DNA of 64,000 nucleotides from Caldilineaceae bacterium (GTDB lineage: Bacteria > Chloroflexota > Anaerolineae > Caldilineales > Caldilineaceae), in NCBI GenBank assembly GCA_020634815.1, contig JACKBA010000014.1:62001-126000 (forward strand), read 5' to 3'. A model generated the notes under the pieces. It was not told the origin of the DNA, made no database searches, and saw only the letters and a list, made by a program, of their open reading frames with translations. Shown here in pieces: positions 23,105 through 32,542 of the stretch (the stretch's first letter is position 1; every line of letters starts with the position of its first letter). A program made the position numbers and the translations under genes.

Positions 23105-25987
23105 TTATTCGCCGCCGACGCAAGCCTGACCGGTGCTCGCCACCGCATCAGCCAGCGCCGCAACCGGGACAACCCTCACGCCGCTGACCAGAACGCCATC
23201 GTCCGCCATCCAAAGATCGACGCTACCGGCCCCTTCCTCCGGTACGGTGATGAGCGCCGGGCCGCCCTCAAGCGCGGACAGCGCCTGCCAGGTAAAGCCG
23301 GGCGTATCGGCAAAGCCGGTCACTTGCGCTGGTATGCCGGCCTCATCCAGAAAGGCCACGCCATCGATCCCGGCGAAGAGCGCCTGATTGCCCGCCGGCG
23401 CGCTCGTACGTTCGCCGTCGCCATAGGCCGGCGCACAGCCGCAGACCAGCAGTGCGTATTCTCCCGGCAGCAGGTCGGCGGCAAAGCTCAACCGCGGTGC
23501 GCCGGCCGGGTCGGCAGCGAAGGTGTCGGCGAACAGGTCGCCGTCGAGCGAGGCAGGCGTGCGCGCGTCGACACCGGCAGGGCAGTCGCCGAAATCGACG
23601 GGCGCCTGCCAGCCGTAGTTGGCCCACGCGTCGAGACCGGGGACGCTCAGCGCGCCGGCTGCCGCCAGCGTGATGGCCGGCACCTCCGCGGCGCCCGTCT
23701 CACTATCCGGCGCCCCCTCATCGCCACCGGCCAGATCTTCGCTGCCACTTGCCGGCTCTTCGCCATCGCCAGTGTCGCTGCCCGATTCGCTGCTCACGTC
23801 GCTGCCGTCGTCGCCAGATTCATCCCCGCCGGCCGGCTCCACGACCCAGATTACCTCGAGGCTCGCAGTTTCGCCCTCGCCGTCCTCGGCGGCAATGACC
23901 ACCGGGTAGGGGCTACCATCAGCCGCATCTTCCGCCACGACACCGGCGATCATCTCGTCGGCATAGAGCAGGTCGGGCGGCAGCGCTTCGACCGTGACGG
24001 TGATCGGGGCACTGTCCACGTCGGTGACGACGACCGGAAGCTCGACAGCATCGCCCACTGTGACGGTGTAGGTCTCCACCAGGTCAATGCGCGGCGCATC
24101 GTTGACGGCCTCAACCGTGACGGTGACCGGTGCAGTGACCTCGCGTGCCAACGCGTCGCTGATGTGAATGGTAAAGACGTCTTCGCCGTTGAAGTCCGGC
24201 AGCGGTTCATAGGTGAATGCGCCCGTCGTCTCGTCGATGACGGTGATGGCGCCGTGTCCCGGCTCGCTCTCCACGCCAAAGAAGATCTCGGCCCCTTCGA
24301 CGTGCGTGGCCGCGAGAACGGCCTCCAGCGGCGTATCTTCTTGCGTCGTGAACGTGAGTTCGTCGACACGGAACGGGTTCGGATCGAGTTCGGCCGTGAT
24401 CGTAAAGCTCTGGGTGATGGCGACGCCGGCAGCATCGGTCGCCGTTACCACAACCGGGTGTTCGCCTTCATCGTCGGCGCCGGGCGTGCCGGTCAGGACA
24501 ACGTCGCCGCTGTCGAGCGTGGTCAGGAGGAGCCAGAGCGGCCGCACCGGCACCTCGACCGTCAGAGTCCCGTTGGCGGTAATGGCAAAGGGCAGCGACT
24601 CCACGAGTGGTGCAGCGGTGACCGCCTCTTCGGTGGCGCCGTCGCCGTTCTCGCCGGTAGTGTCTTCTTCGGCGGCGACGGGGCCAGTCTCGGCCGATTC
24701 CGTCTCGGTCGTGCCGGCTGTCCCCTCAGCAGACGCGCCATCCTCCGTATCCGGTGGCGTCACAGATTCATTCGAGGGTAACGATTCGAGCGCCTCATCG
24801 CCCGCAGCGTCCTCGTCTTCTGTATCGTCATCAGGCGCCCCAGCCAAATCGATCGGCGCAAAGGTCACCGTGTAGGTGTATGGCTGGTTGAGGAAGGCGC
24901 CGAGCGGCGGCTCGTCGCCGAACATCCACGCGGCGGTAGGCACCACCGTCGCCGTCGGCGTGGCAGTGGGTGTCTTGGTAGCCGTCGGCGTCTTTGCAGG
25001 CAACGCGGTAGGCGTCGCTGTCGACGTCGGTGTGGCCGTGTTGGTGGCGGTAGTCTCTTCCGTTGCGGTCGGCTCCGGCGTTGTGGTCGCAGTCGCAGAC
25101 TCCGTGGCAGTCGGTTCGCTCGTCGCCGTTGCGGTTGCGTCTTCCGTCGCGGTGGCCGTCTGGGTAGGCGTGGCCGTTGCATCCGGCGTTGCAGACTCGG
25201 TGGCCGTTGCGGTCGGTGTCTCAGTAGCCGCCACAGTGGCCGTCTCGGTGGCCGTCTCAGTGGCCGTTGCGGTCGGCAGTTCAGTTTCGGTGGCGGTCGG
25301 TACCGGCGTCAGCGTAGCGGTGGCCGTTGGCGTCAGGGTTGCCGTTGGCGTCAGCGTAGCCGTCTCCGTCGCCGTGGGCAGGAGCGTGGCTGTCGCCGTC
25401 GCCGTCGGGGTCAGTGTTGCGGTCGGCGTCAACGTAGCCGTCTCGGTGGCCGTAGGCAGGAGCGTTGCCGTCGCTGTCGACGTCGGCAGCAGCGTCGCCG
25501 TTGCGGTCGGTATGGGCGTCCAGGTCGCAGTGGAGACCGGCGTCCACGTTGCGGTGGCGAGCAGCGTCGGCGTCCAGGTCGGCGTCGACGTTGGATTCGA
25601 TGTGTCGTTGGAGCCGGACGGCGACGTTGCTGTGGGTGGCGGCGGCGGCAGCGTGTTGGTCGGCAGCGGCGTCGGTGAAGCGGCGGCGGTGACGAATACC
25701 AGGATCGGCGTCGCGCTTGGCGGCGCCGCGGTCGGCAGCGGCGCCGTCGTGTTGGTCGGCAGGGCCGTGTTGGTGGCCGTCGGCGGTACGGGCGACGGGG
25801 TGAAGGTCGGGACCAGCGTGCGCGTCAGTTCGACCGGCGCTTCGGCGACCGGCGTCGTTTGCGGGCCGGCAAAGAAGGTTGAGCCGATGAAATAGCCGAT
25901 CCCGAGCAGGACTGCGGCGCCGCCGACAAAGATGGCCGGCCGCAGCCAACTGGGATAGACAGGCCCATTGCCGCTGTTGTTGTTCAT
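23105..25987 (-). CDS. Large envelope protein: Thr/Pro/Ala repeat stalk plus cadherin-like domains
   Basis: 960 residues. Residues of about 14-40 are a transmembrane anchor (LRPAIFVGGAAVLLGIGYF). Residues of about 55-370 are a degenerate Thr/Ala/Pro repeat (TATxTPTAT type), a likely stalk. An acidic Ser/Thr/Glu/Asp-rich linker (about 390-460) leads to cadherin/tandem-95-like beta domains with EDTPLEAVL, FTYEPLPDFNGEDVFTIHI and VTVTVEAVNDAP. Another acidic linker (DESGDDGSD...) and a C-terminal beta domain end the protein. It is probably cell-surface, for adhesion or matrix contact. Start: ATG at 25987 with AGGAG 6 nt upstream. Confidence 0.88.
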   Translation of the reverse strand: MNNNSGNGPVYPSWLRPAIFVGGAAVLLGIGYFIGSTFFAGPQTTPVAEAPVELTRTLVPTFTPSPVPPTATNTALPTNTTAPLPTAAPPSATPILVFVTAAASPTPLPTNTLPPPPPTATSPSGSNDTSNPTSTPTWTPTLLATATWTPVSTATWTPIPTATATLLPTSTATATLLPTATETATLTPTATLTPTATATATLLPTATETATLTPTATLTPTATATLTPVPTATETELPTATATETATETATVAATETPTATATESATPDATATPTQTATATEDATATATSEPTATESATATTTPEPTATEETTATNTATPTSTATPTALPAKTPTATKTPTATPTATVVPTAAWMFGDEPPLGAFLNQPYTYTVTFAPIDLAGAPDDDTEDEDAAGDEALESLPSNESVTPPDTEDGASAEGTAGTTETESAETGPVAAEEDTTGENGDGATEEAVTAAPLVESLPFAITANGTLTVEVPVRPLWLLLTTLDSGDVVLTGTPGADDEGEHPVVVTATDAAGVAITQSFTITAELDPNPFRVDELTFTTQEDTPLEAVLAATHVEGAEIFFGVESEPGHGAITVIDETTGAFTYEPLPDFNGEDVFTIHISDALAREVTAPVTVTVEAVNDAPRIDLVETYTVTVGDAVELPVVVTDVDSAPITVTVEALPPDLLYADEMIAGVVAEDAADGSPYPVVIAAEDGEGETASLEVIWVVEPAGGDESGDDGSDVSSESGSDTGDGEEPASGSEDLAGGDEGAPDSETGAAEVPAITLAAAGALSVPGLDAWANYGWQAPVDFGDCPAGVDARTPASLDGDLFADTFAADPAGAPRLSFAADLLPGEYALLVCGCAPAYGDGERTSAPAGNQALFAGIDGVAFLDEAGIPAQVTGFADTPGFTWQALSALEGGPALITVPEEGAGSVDLWMADDGVLVSGVRVVPVAALADAVASTGQACVGGE
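24880..25825. repeat. Degenerate short-period coding repeat (Thr/Ala/Pro stalk)
   Basis: Inside the 960-aa gene the DNA is a near-tandem array of 6-, 12- and 18-nt units (GTCGCCGTCGGCGT-like on the plus strand). It creates a long antisense frame rich in Val/Ala that I regard as non-coding. The array is liable to length change. Confidence 0.85.
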
Positions 25988-26204
25988 ACCTCACTCCTGG
26001 TTCAATCCGAGACGTTTGTAATACTTCTGACGCACTTCGAGCGCCGGCAGTTCCCGCCGCCCGCCGATTTATGTCATATCGCCAGTCTTGCAAATTGGTC
26101 TGGCGTGGTCTATACTCTTGGTTTAAGCAGGACTTGTCGATCTGCGTACATTTTACCTTAGGAACAACAATCAAGTAGCGTAGAAACTGAAAGGAGCTTC
26201 GAAC

Positions 26205-26735
26205 ATGTCAGCAGTTGCTGTTCAGGAGAAGAACACTACCCCATGGTGGCTGATCCTGGTTTTCGGCATTCTCCAGGTCGTCGTTGGTGTCTACTTCCTC
26301 ACCCAGCCTCTCACCACAGCCAAAGTTTTCACCTGGTTGATTGGCTGGTATTGGCTCGTCACTGGAGCCTATTATCTGGTTAGTTTGATCTGGGATCGAC
26401 GCCAGTGGGGCTGGAAGCTCTTCAGCGGTATCATTGGCGTTGCTGCCGGTTGGTTTTTGGTCGATGCAGACCCGATTGCTCGGGTTGCATCTTTCGGTTT
26501 TGCCATTGTACTTGTGCTCGGCATCCAGGGTATCATCATGGGTATCTCTGGTCTCATCGCTGCCTTCCAGGGTGGCGGCTTGGGTGCAGGGATCATGGGT
26601 GGCATCTCCATCGTCGTCGGTATTCTGTTGCTAGGTAACATGGCGGCAGCGACACTAGTTCTGCCGTGGGTCATCGGCATCTTCGCCATCGTCGGTGGTA
26701 TCTTCGCCATCATCATGGCGTTCCGGTTGAAGTAG
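26205..26735 (+). CDS. HdeD/DUF308 family membrane protein
   Basis: 176 residues with six transmembrane helices and the paired GIxxxxxGxxxL repeats of the HdeD family (FGILQVVVGVYFL, GGISIVVGILLL). HdeD is linked to acid resistance in E. coli; in other bacteria its role is unknown. A good Shine-Dalgarno (AAAGGAG) precedes the ATG and a strong terminator follows, so it is a single-gene unit. Its codon use has noticeably more T-ending codons than its neighbours. Confidence 0.9.
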   Translation: MSAVAVQEKNTTPWWLILVFGILQVVVGVYFLTQPLTTAKVFTWLIGWYWLVTGAYYLVSLIWDRRQWGWKLFSGIIGVAAGWFLVDADPIARVASFGFAIVLVLGIQGIIMGISGLIAAFQGGGLGAGIMGGISIVVGILLLGNMAAATLVLPWVIGIFAIVGGIFAIIMAFRLK

Positions 26736-26769
26736 GGGTAGCCGTTCAACCATTCCCCGAAGCTGGCTT

Positions 26770-26813
26770 AAAAGGGAGGGTGCGGACCTGTGCGGTCCGC
26801 ACCCTCCCTTTTT
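26770..26813 (+). terminator. Rho-independent terminator
   Basis: A 19-bp stem (AAAAGGGAGGGTGCGGACC with its complement), a 5-nt loop and a T6 run, downstream of the HdeD gene. Confidence 0.92.
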
Positions 26814-26958
26814 TGTTGTGGGCGCCCTTGTCAGAATTACGCACTTCCGATGTCCCCCAACACAGGCGTTTCAATTGTCCTTCCGCCGTGATGTATAATC
26901 TGCCCCGTCATCCGTCAGCAGGCTTGCATGTGCAGGCTCGACAAGCGAGGCAAACCCT

Positions 26959-29163
26959 ATGTCCGACTCACCATCCACCGTTTCGACTGCGAGCAGATTG
27001 TCCGGTTCTCGCTGGGAGCCGGTAATCTCCTTCATTTTTCATGTTCTGATCAATGGCCTTGCCGTGACCGTTGCGCTGTGGTTTCTGCCGGGTATCCAGG
27101 CGTCGCCGCGCTTTGTAACCCTGCAATTCCTGGCGGCGGGCTTCCTCTTCGGCGTGCTCAACGCATTCCTGCGCCCCTTCATCGTGCTCTTCACCGGCAA
27201 ACTCATCATTCGGTCGTTTGGCCTGTTCATTGTCGTGATCAATGCCATCTTGCTGGCCGTTCTCGCCTGGATACTCGACTGGCAGATCGACAACGTGATC
27301 TCGATCCTGTTTGCCGGCTTCGTCATCGGCGTGGTGCTGGCCGTCCTCGATGCGATCTTCGGCATCAACCGCCCGCTGATCAAGGATGCCGACGAGTATT
27401 CCGGAATCTGGAATCTGCTGATCAAGTATTCCGGCAATCGCAGCAATCAACTGATCACGAACCTGCGCTTTCAGCAGGTTTACGATCTGATCTACCAGTA
27501 TGCCATGGAGATCGCGCTGGATCGCGTGCCCTTTGTCGGCACCTTCCGTGAAAAGGTCGGCCAGTTCGTCTACGGCGGCGCGCAGACGACGATTTCGGGA
27601 CTGAACACACCGGCGCAGGTGCGCGTCATGCTCCAGGAGTTGGGGCCGACCTTCGTCAAGTTCGGCCAAATGATCTCCAGCCGCGCCGAGGCGCTGCCGC
27701 CGGACTGGCAGGTCGAGTTCAATAAGTTGCAGAGCAACGTGCCGCCCTTCCCCGGCGCCGAAGCAATCCAGATTGTGGAGAAGGAGCTGGGCAAACCCAT
27801 CGGAGAGCTATTCGCCCAGTTCGCCGCCGAACCGTTTGCCGCTGCATCCACGGCCCAGGTGCATCGCGCCGAGCTTTTCGACGGCACCGACGTCGTCGTC
27901 AAGGTGCAGCGCCCGCACATCGTCCCGAAGATCAAGGCCGATCTCCAGATTCTGGAAGAGGTGCTCCAGACCCTCTCGGCGCGCATCGAGTGGATGCGCG
28001 AGAATGACGTCCTGGGTATTTTCGGCGAGTTCGCCAGCAATCTGATCAAGGAACTCGACTATCGCAACGAAGCCTTCAATGGCCGCCAGCTCGCCGATAC
28101 CATGTCGGCCTTCCCCGAGGTCACGGTTCCCCGCATGTACCGCGAGTTTACCACCGCCAAAGTCCTGACCATGGACTTCGAATCCGGCGTGAAGATCACC
28201 AATGTCGCTAAAATCGAAGCGGCCGGCATCGATCCGCTCCAACTCTCCCGCACCTTTCTGCGCGTCATGATCAAGCAGATTGTCTTCGACGGCTACTTCC
28301 ACGGCGACGCGCATCCCGGCAATATCCTGGTCAATCTCCAGAACGGCAAGATCATTTTCCTCGACCTGGGCATGATGGGCATGCTCAATCAGGAGCAACG
28401 GGTCAACCTTGCCGACCTGATCTGGGTGCTGAACTCGCTCGACGCCTACGAAATTTCGGAGACGCTGCTCCGCCTGTGTACGCCGTTCAAGGACGTGCAT
28501 GTGGAGAAGTTCCGCGAAGATATCGACCGCACCGTTGTGCGCTACATGCGCTACCCAGACGAGGCCGGTTCGCTCTCGGCCGTGCTCGACTCGGTCTTCA
28601 CCGTGCTCTCTGACAACGGCCTGCGCCTCGGCAGCGAACTGACGATGGCGCTCAAGACACTTATCCAGGCAGAGGCCATCGTCCACACGCTGGACTACTG
28701 GCTGGACATCACGCGCGAGGCCTTCGGCTTCATCCAGGGTTTCCTGGTTGAGCAATTCACCGTCGAGAAGGTCAAGGCCAACGTCCAGACGCAGGTCACG
28801 CGCACGCTCAAGGATGTCGTGCGGCGCATCCCGGATTTGCAGCAGGCCACCATGCAGTGGCTCAACCAATATGAGAAGGGCAAGTTCGAAGTCGAAGTCA
28901 ACACCGACGAACTCAACGCGCGGCTGGACATCTTCAACGTGGCCGCCCAGCGGCTGGCCATCGGCATCGTCCTGCTCGGCATGATCATCGGGTCGGCCTT
29001 TGCCACGAGCATCGAAGGAAGTTTCCTCGGCATTAACTTCTCTTCGCTGGCGTTTCTGATCTTCCTTTTCGCCATCATCACGGGAACCATCATGGCGGTC
29101 CGGATGATGCGGTCGATCAACGTCAGGCCGCCCGCAAAGCCACGAATTTACTTCGACAAATGA
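26959..29163 (+). CDS. Holin-like membrane domain fused to UbiB/ABC1 kinase-like protein
   Basis: 734 residues. Residues 20-130 hold four membrane helices resembling the phage holin-4 superfamily (FHVLINGLAVTVALWFLPG, FGVLNAFLRPF). From about 190 the UbiB/ABC1 atypical kinase begins: the KxGQ motif K234-F-G-Q237, Ala-rich nucleotide loop AAASTAQVHRAEL, K315 in VVVKVQRP, H448-G-D450-AHPGN455 and D469-LG. Two C-terminal helices (about 670-715) anchor it. UbiB proteins are ATPases that help quinone biosynthesis or lipid movement. The N-terminal fusion is unusual compared with the usual 450-560 residue form. No clear Shine-Dalgarno. Confidence 0.92.
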   Translation: MSDSPSTVSTASRLSGSRWEPVISFIFHVLINGLAVTVALWFLPGIQASPRFVTLQFLAAGFLFGVLNAFLRPFIVLFTGKLIIRSFGLFIVVINAILLAVLAWILDWQIDNVISILFAGFVIGVVLAVLDAIFGINRPLIKDADEYSGIWNLLIKYSGNRSNQLITNLRFQQVYDLIYQYAMEIALDRVPFVGTFREKVGQFVYGGAQTTISGLNTPAQVRVMLQELGPTFVKFGQMISSRAEALPPDWQVEFNKLQSNVPPFPGAEAIQIVEKELGKPIGELFAQFAAEPFAAASTAQVHRAELFDGTDVVVKVQRPHIVPKIKADLQILEEVLQTLSARIEWMRENDVLGIFGEFASNLIKELDYRNEAFNGRQLADTMSAFPEVTVPRMYREFTTAKVLTMDFESGVKITNVAKIEAAGIDPLQLSRTFLRVMIKQIVFDGYFHGDAHPGNILVNLQNGKIIFLDLGMMGMLNQEQRVNLADLIWVLNSLDAYEISETLLRLCTPFKDVHVEKFREDIDRTVVRYMRYPDEAGSLSAVLDSVFTVLSDNGLRLGSELTMALKTLIQAEAIVHTLDYWLDITREAFGFIQGFLVEQFTVEKVKANVQTQVTRTLKDVVRRIPDLQQATMQWLNQYEKGKFEVEVNTDELNARLDIFNVAAQRLAIGIVLLGMIIGSAFATSIEGSFLGINFSSLAFLIFLFAIITGTIMAVRMMRSINVRPPAKPRIYFDK

Positions 29164-29226
29164 GCCGGGTAGCGAGACGAGGCGGCAGGGCAATGGGCGC
29201 GGCAGCGGAACAGCAGATTGAACAGC

Positions 29227-29991
29227 ATGGGTGAGAGTGCAACCCACCGGATCACCTATGTGGGCCATGCCACGGTATTGATCGAAGCGGGCGGCGCGCG
29301 CATCCTCACCGACCCGGTGTTGCGCCACCGCATCGTACATCTGCGCCGGCGCCGGTCGCCGATCCTGGGCATGTGGCAGGAAAACATCGACGCCGTCCTC
29401 ATCTCGCACCTGCACTACGACCACCTGGATCTGCCCTCGCTGCGCCGCCTTGGCCGGCAGATCCGGCTCATCGTGCCGGTGGGCGCAGGAGCGCTTCTGC
29501 GCCAGCACGGCTTCACCAAAATCGAGGAACTACGCGCCGGCGAACGCACCAGCGTTGCCGGCGTGCCGGTCACCGCCACCACGGCACTGCACAGCGGTGC
29601 GCGCGGCCCGCTCGGCCCCACGGCCGAGTGCCTGGGCTACATCGTCGGCGGCGAGAAGCAGCGTACCTACTTTGCCGGCGACACGGACCTGTTCCCCGAG
29701 ATGGAACAGATGGCCGGCGCCGTCGATGTCGGTCTGATCCCGGTGTGGGGGTGGGGGCCGACGCTGGGCACCGGACACATGGACCCCTACCGCGCCGCCG
29801 AAGCGTGCAAGCTCATCGCGCCGCAGGTAGCCATCCCGATCCACTGGGGCACCCTCTATCCGCTGGCCATCCACCGGCTGACCAAGGCCTTTCTCATCGA
29901 TCCGCCGCGGCTCTTCAGCGAATTCATGATTCGCCTGGCGCCGCAGGTCGATGTCCGCATTCTCCAACCTGGCGAGCATTGCGAGTTGTAG
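29227..29991 (+). CDS. Metallo-beta-lactamase-fold hydrolase (UlaG/RomA-like)
   Basis: 254 residues. Metal-binding motifs are H61-L-H63-Y-D65-H66 (ISHLHYDHLD), a lone Asp in FAGDTD and a late His in IPIHWGT. The start THRITYVGHATVLIEAGG and TDPVLRHR match the L-ascorbate-6-phosphate lactonase / NAPE-PLD-like group of metal-dependent hydrolases. The substrate is unknown. The ATG at 29227 is preferred to a TTG three codons upstream. It ends 31 bp before the following P-type ATPase gene, so the two may share a transcript. Confidence 0.92.
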   Translation: MGESATHRITYVGHATVLIEAGGARILTDPVLRHRIVHLRRRRSPILGMWQENIDAVLISHLHYDHLDLPSLRRLGRQIRLIVPVGAGALLRQHGFTKIEELRAGERTSVAGVPVTATTALHSGARGPLGPTAECLGYIVGGEKQRTYFAGDTDLFPEMEQMAGAVDVGLIPVWGWGPTLGTGHMDPYRAAEACKLIAPQVAIPIHWGTLYPLAIHRLTKAFLIDPPRLFSEFMIRLAPQVDVRILQPGEHCEL

Positions 29992-30022
29992 CGCGCAGGC
30001 TGCCACCATCGACGAGGAACGT

Positions 30023-32527
30023 ATGGACGCAATTCGAGGACTGACCGACCAGGATGTGATAGACCGGCGCGCGCGTGGAGAGGGCAACGACGCCGAGCTA
30101 CAGACCAGCCGCTCGGTCGGCCAGATTGTCCGCGGAAACTTTGTCACGCCCTTCAACATCATCCTCTTCCTGCTGGGCGTCGCGTTGATCTTCATGGGCC
30201 AGATCAGCGCCGCACTGACGAGCAGCGGCGTGCTCCTGCTCAACGTCGTCGTTGGCACCTTCCAGCAGCTACGCGCCAAACGCAAGCTCGACCAGATCGC
30301 CCTGCTGACGCGCCCCAAAATCGCAGTCGTACGCAACGGCGCCGAGTGCAGCGTCGATCCGGCCGAACTGGTCAAGGGCGACATCCTCGTCGTGCAGACC
30401 GGCGATCAGGCGGTCGTCGACGGCGCCCTCCTCGACGGGCAGTTGGAGATGGACGAGTCGCTACTCACGGGCGAGACCGACCACATCGAAAAACGCGCCG
30501 GCGATCGCGTGCTTTCCGGCAGCCTGGTCGTCAGCGGCAAGGCCTATGTGGAGGCGCAGGAAGTCGGCGCAAGCAGCTTTGCCAACAAGCTCACGGCCAG
30601 CGCGCGCCAGTTCCGCACCGTCGAGACGCCCGTGCAGCGCGAGGTCAACCTGCTCGTGCGGGTGATGATGCTCATCGCCGTGATCTTTATCGCGATGCTG
30701 CTGATCACCTCATACATCTATGATGTGCCGGCCGTGCGCACCACGCAGTTGGCTGTGGTAATCATGGGGCTGATCCCCGTCGACCTCTTTCTCATGATTA
30801 CGATCGCCTATGCCATGGGCGCCGTGCGCATCGCCGACAAAGGCGCCCTGGCCCAGCAGTCGAGCGCCATCGAGGCGCTCAGCGCAGTGACCGTCCTCTG
30901 CACGGACAAGACCGGCACGCTCACAGCCAATCGCATTCGCTACCACGGCGTTCATCCGCTCAACGGCGCCACCCAGGCCGAACTCGAACGGATGCTCGGC
31001 AGCTTTGCAGCCAGCGCAGCGAGCGGCAACAAGACCAGCGAAGCCATCGCCGCAGGGTTGACGGGCGAGGAACTCGAAGCAGCAGACGAAGTACCCTTCT
31101 CGTCGGCGCGCAAGTGGAGCGCGCTGGCGTTTGACGGCGGCCCCATGCCGGGCGTCTACGTGCTCGGCGCCACGGAAATGCTGGCTCCGTACCTGGCGGA
31201 TAGCGAGTCATTCGACGCGCAGATCCGCGCTTGGTCGGACGAGGGGCTGCGCGTGCTGCTCTTTGCACGCAACGCCGATGTCAGCACGCTACACGACACA
31301 CAGGGCGTGCCCGCGCTGCCGCTGCTCACGCCGCTGGGGCTGATCAGCTTCACGGACGAATTGCGCCCCGGCGTGCAGGAGACCATCGCCGCCTTTCAAG
31401 CGGCCGACATCGAACTCAAGGTCATCTCCGGCGACAATCCCGGCACCGTGGCGGCGCTGGCGCGCCAGGCCGGCATGCCCGCCGACCTGCGCACGGTCTC
31501 CGGCACCGACCTGGCGCAGATGTCGCCCGCCGAGTTCGCCGAGGCAGCGCGCGAAGGCGCCATCTTCGGGCGCATCACGCCGGAGCAGAAACGGCAGTTG
31601 GTCGAGGTGCTCAAGCTCCAGGGACAATTCGTGGCCATGACCGGCGATGGCGTCAACGACGTCCTCTCGCTCAAGCGAGCCGACGTCGCCGTGGCCATGG
31701 AGAGCGGCAGCGCGGCGGCCCGCTCCGTCGCCGACATCGTGCTGCTTGGCGACGATTTCGGCGCGCTCGTGCCGTCGTTCCTCGAGGGACAGCGCATCGT
31801 CGGCGGCATGGACAGCATCCTGCGCATCTTCGCCGTACGCATCTTTGCCCTGGCCGCGATCCTGGCCGCCTCCGGCTGGATGCGGCTGGGCATCCCCACG
31901 GCGCCGACCTACGAATCCATCTATGCGTTGCTGGTGGGCGGGCTGCCGGCCTTCTTCGTGGCGTTGTGGGCCAGGCCGGCGCGCATCAAGATCTCCTTCG
32001 TCGATCGGGTGATTCCCTTTGCGCTGCCCATGGCGCTGCTGATCGGCCTGGTGGGGACGCTGCTCTACGCCGCTTATTTCCAGGCGGCGCAGCATCAACT
32101 GGTTACCGTGCACATCACCCAGGAGCAAATCGACCAACTGGCGCGCTATATCGGCTTCACAGCGGATGGGCCGTATGTCGCCAAACTTGAGGCGTCAGGC
32201 GTCATCGCGCAGAACGCGCTGCTCATCTTCCGCGTGGTCACGGGTGTTCTGTTGGTGCTCTTTCTGCTGCCGCCCTTCCGGCTGCTCAACGTCCTGCGCC
32301 AGCAGATCGATCGGCGTTCGCTGTTGATCGTTGGCCTGTCACTTGTGATCTTTGCAGCGGTGTTGCTGATACCCTTCGTGCGCAACTTCTTCCTGGTCAT
32401 CCCGCTACGGCCGCTCGACTATGCGATCACAGTCGGCGTGTCGCTGCTCTGGTTTGCCATCGCATGGGTCGAACTAAGGTTTCACCTCTTCGACCGCTTC
32501 TTTGGCATCACCGGCGCCAGCAAGTGA
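30023..32527 (+). CDS. Cation-transporting P-type ATPase, CtpE-like
   Basis: 834 residues with the P-type hallmarks: actuator motif LTGET, phosphorylation site D295-KTGTLT, KWSALAF nucleotide-site region, and the hinge GDGVNDVLSLKRADVAVAM. It resembles the HAD-IC group that includes mycobacterial CtpE (calcium uptake). The M4 helix reads GLIPVDLFLM rather than the common PEGL, so the ion-binding site differs. The ATG at 30023 with GAGGA just upstream is preferred over 29951, which would overlap the previous gene. The ion cannot be assigned from sequence. Confidence 0.9.
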   Translation: MDAIRGLTDQDVIDRRARGEGNDAELQTSRSVGQIVRGNFVTPFNIILFLLGVALIFMGQISAALTSSGVLLLNVVVGTFQQLRAKRKLDQIALLTRPKIAVVRNGAECSVDPAELVKGDILVVQTGDQAVVDGALLDGQLEMDESLLTGETDHIEKRAGDRVLSGSLVVSGKAYVEAQEVGASSFANKLTASARQFRTVETPVQREVNLLVRVMMLIAVIFIAMLLITSYIYDVPAVRTTQLAVVIMGLIPVDLFLMITIAYAMGAVRIADKGALAQQSSAIEALSAVTVLCTDKTGTLTANRIRYHGVHPLNGATQAELERMLGSFAASAASGNKTSEAIAAGLTGEELEAADEVPFSSARKWSALAFDGGPMPGVYVLGATEMLAPYLADSESFDAQIRAWSDEGLRVLLFARNADVSTLHDTQGVPALPLLTPLGLISFTDELRPGVQETIAAFQAADIELKVISGDNPGTVAALARQAGMPADLRTVSGTDLAQMSPAEFAEAAREGAIFGRITPEQKRQLVEVLKLQGQFVAMTGDGVNDVLSLKRADVAVAMESGSAAARSVADIVLLGDDFGALVPSFLEGQRIVGGMDSILRIFAVRIFALAAILAASGWMRLGIPTAPTYESIYALLVGGLPAFFVALWARPARIKISFVDRVIPFALPMALLIGLVGTLLYAAYFQAAQHQLVTVHITQEQIDQLARYIGFTADGPYVAKLEASGVIAQNALLIFRVVTGVLLVLFLLPPFRLLNVLRQQIDRRSLLIVGLSLVIFAAVLLIPFVRNFFLVIPLRPLDYAITVGVSLLWFAIAWVELRFHLFDRFFGITGASK

Positions 32528-32542
32528 CCGGGCCGCCGGCCA

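Noticed and set aside
24876..25895. Val/Ala/Gly-rich plus-strand frame of 339 codons
   Set aside because: It is the antisense of the Thr/Ala/Pro repeat stalk; its regular composition follows from the repeat.
27808..29508. 566-codon minus-strand frame opposite the UbiB fusion
   Set aside because: No start signal or domain; the plus-strand kinase motifs are complete.
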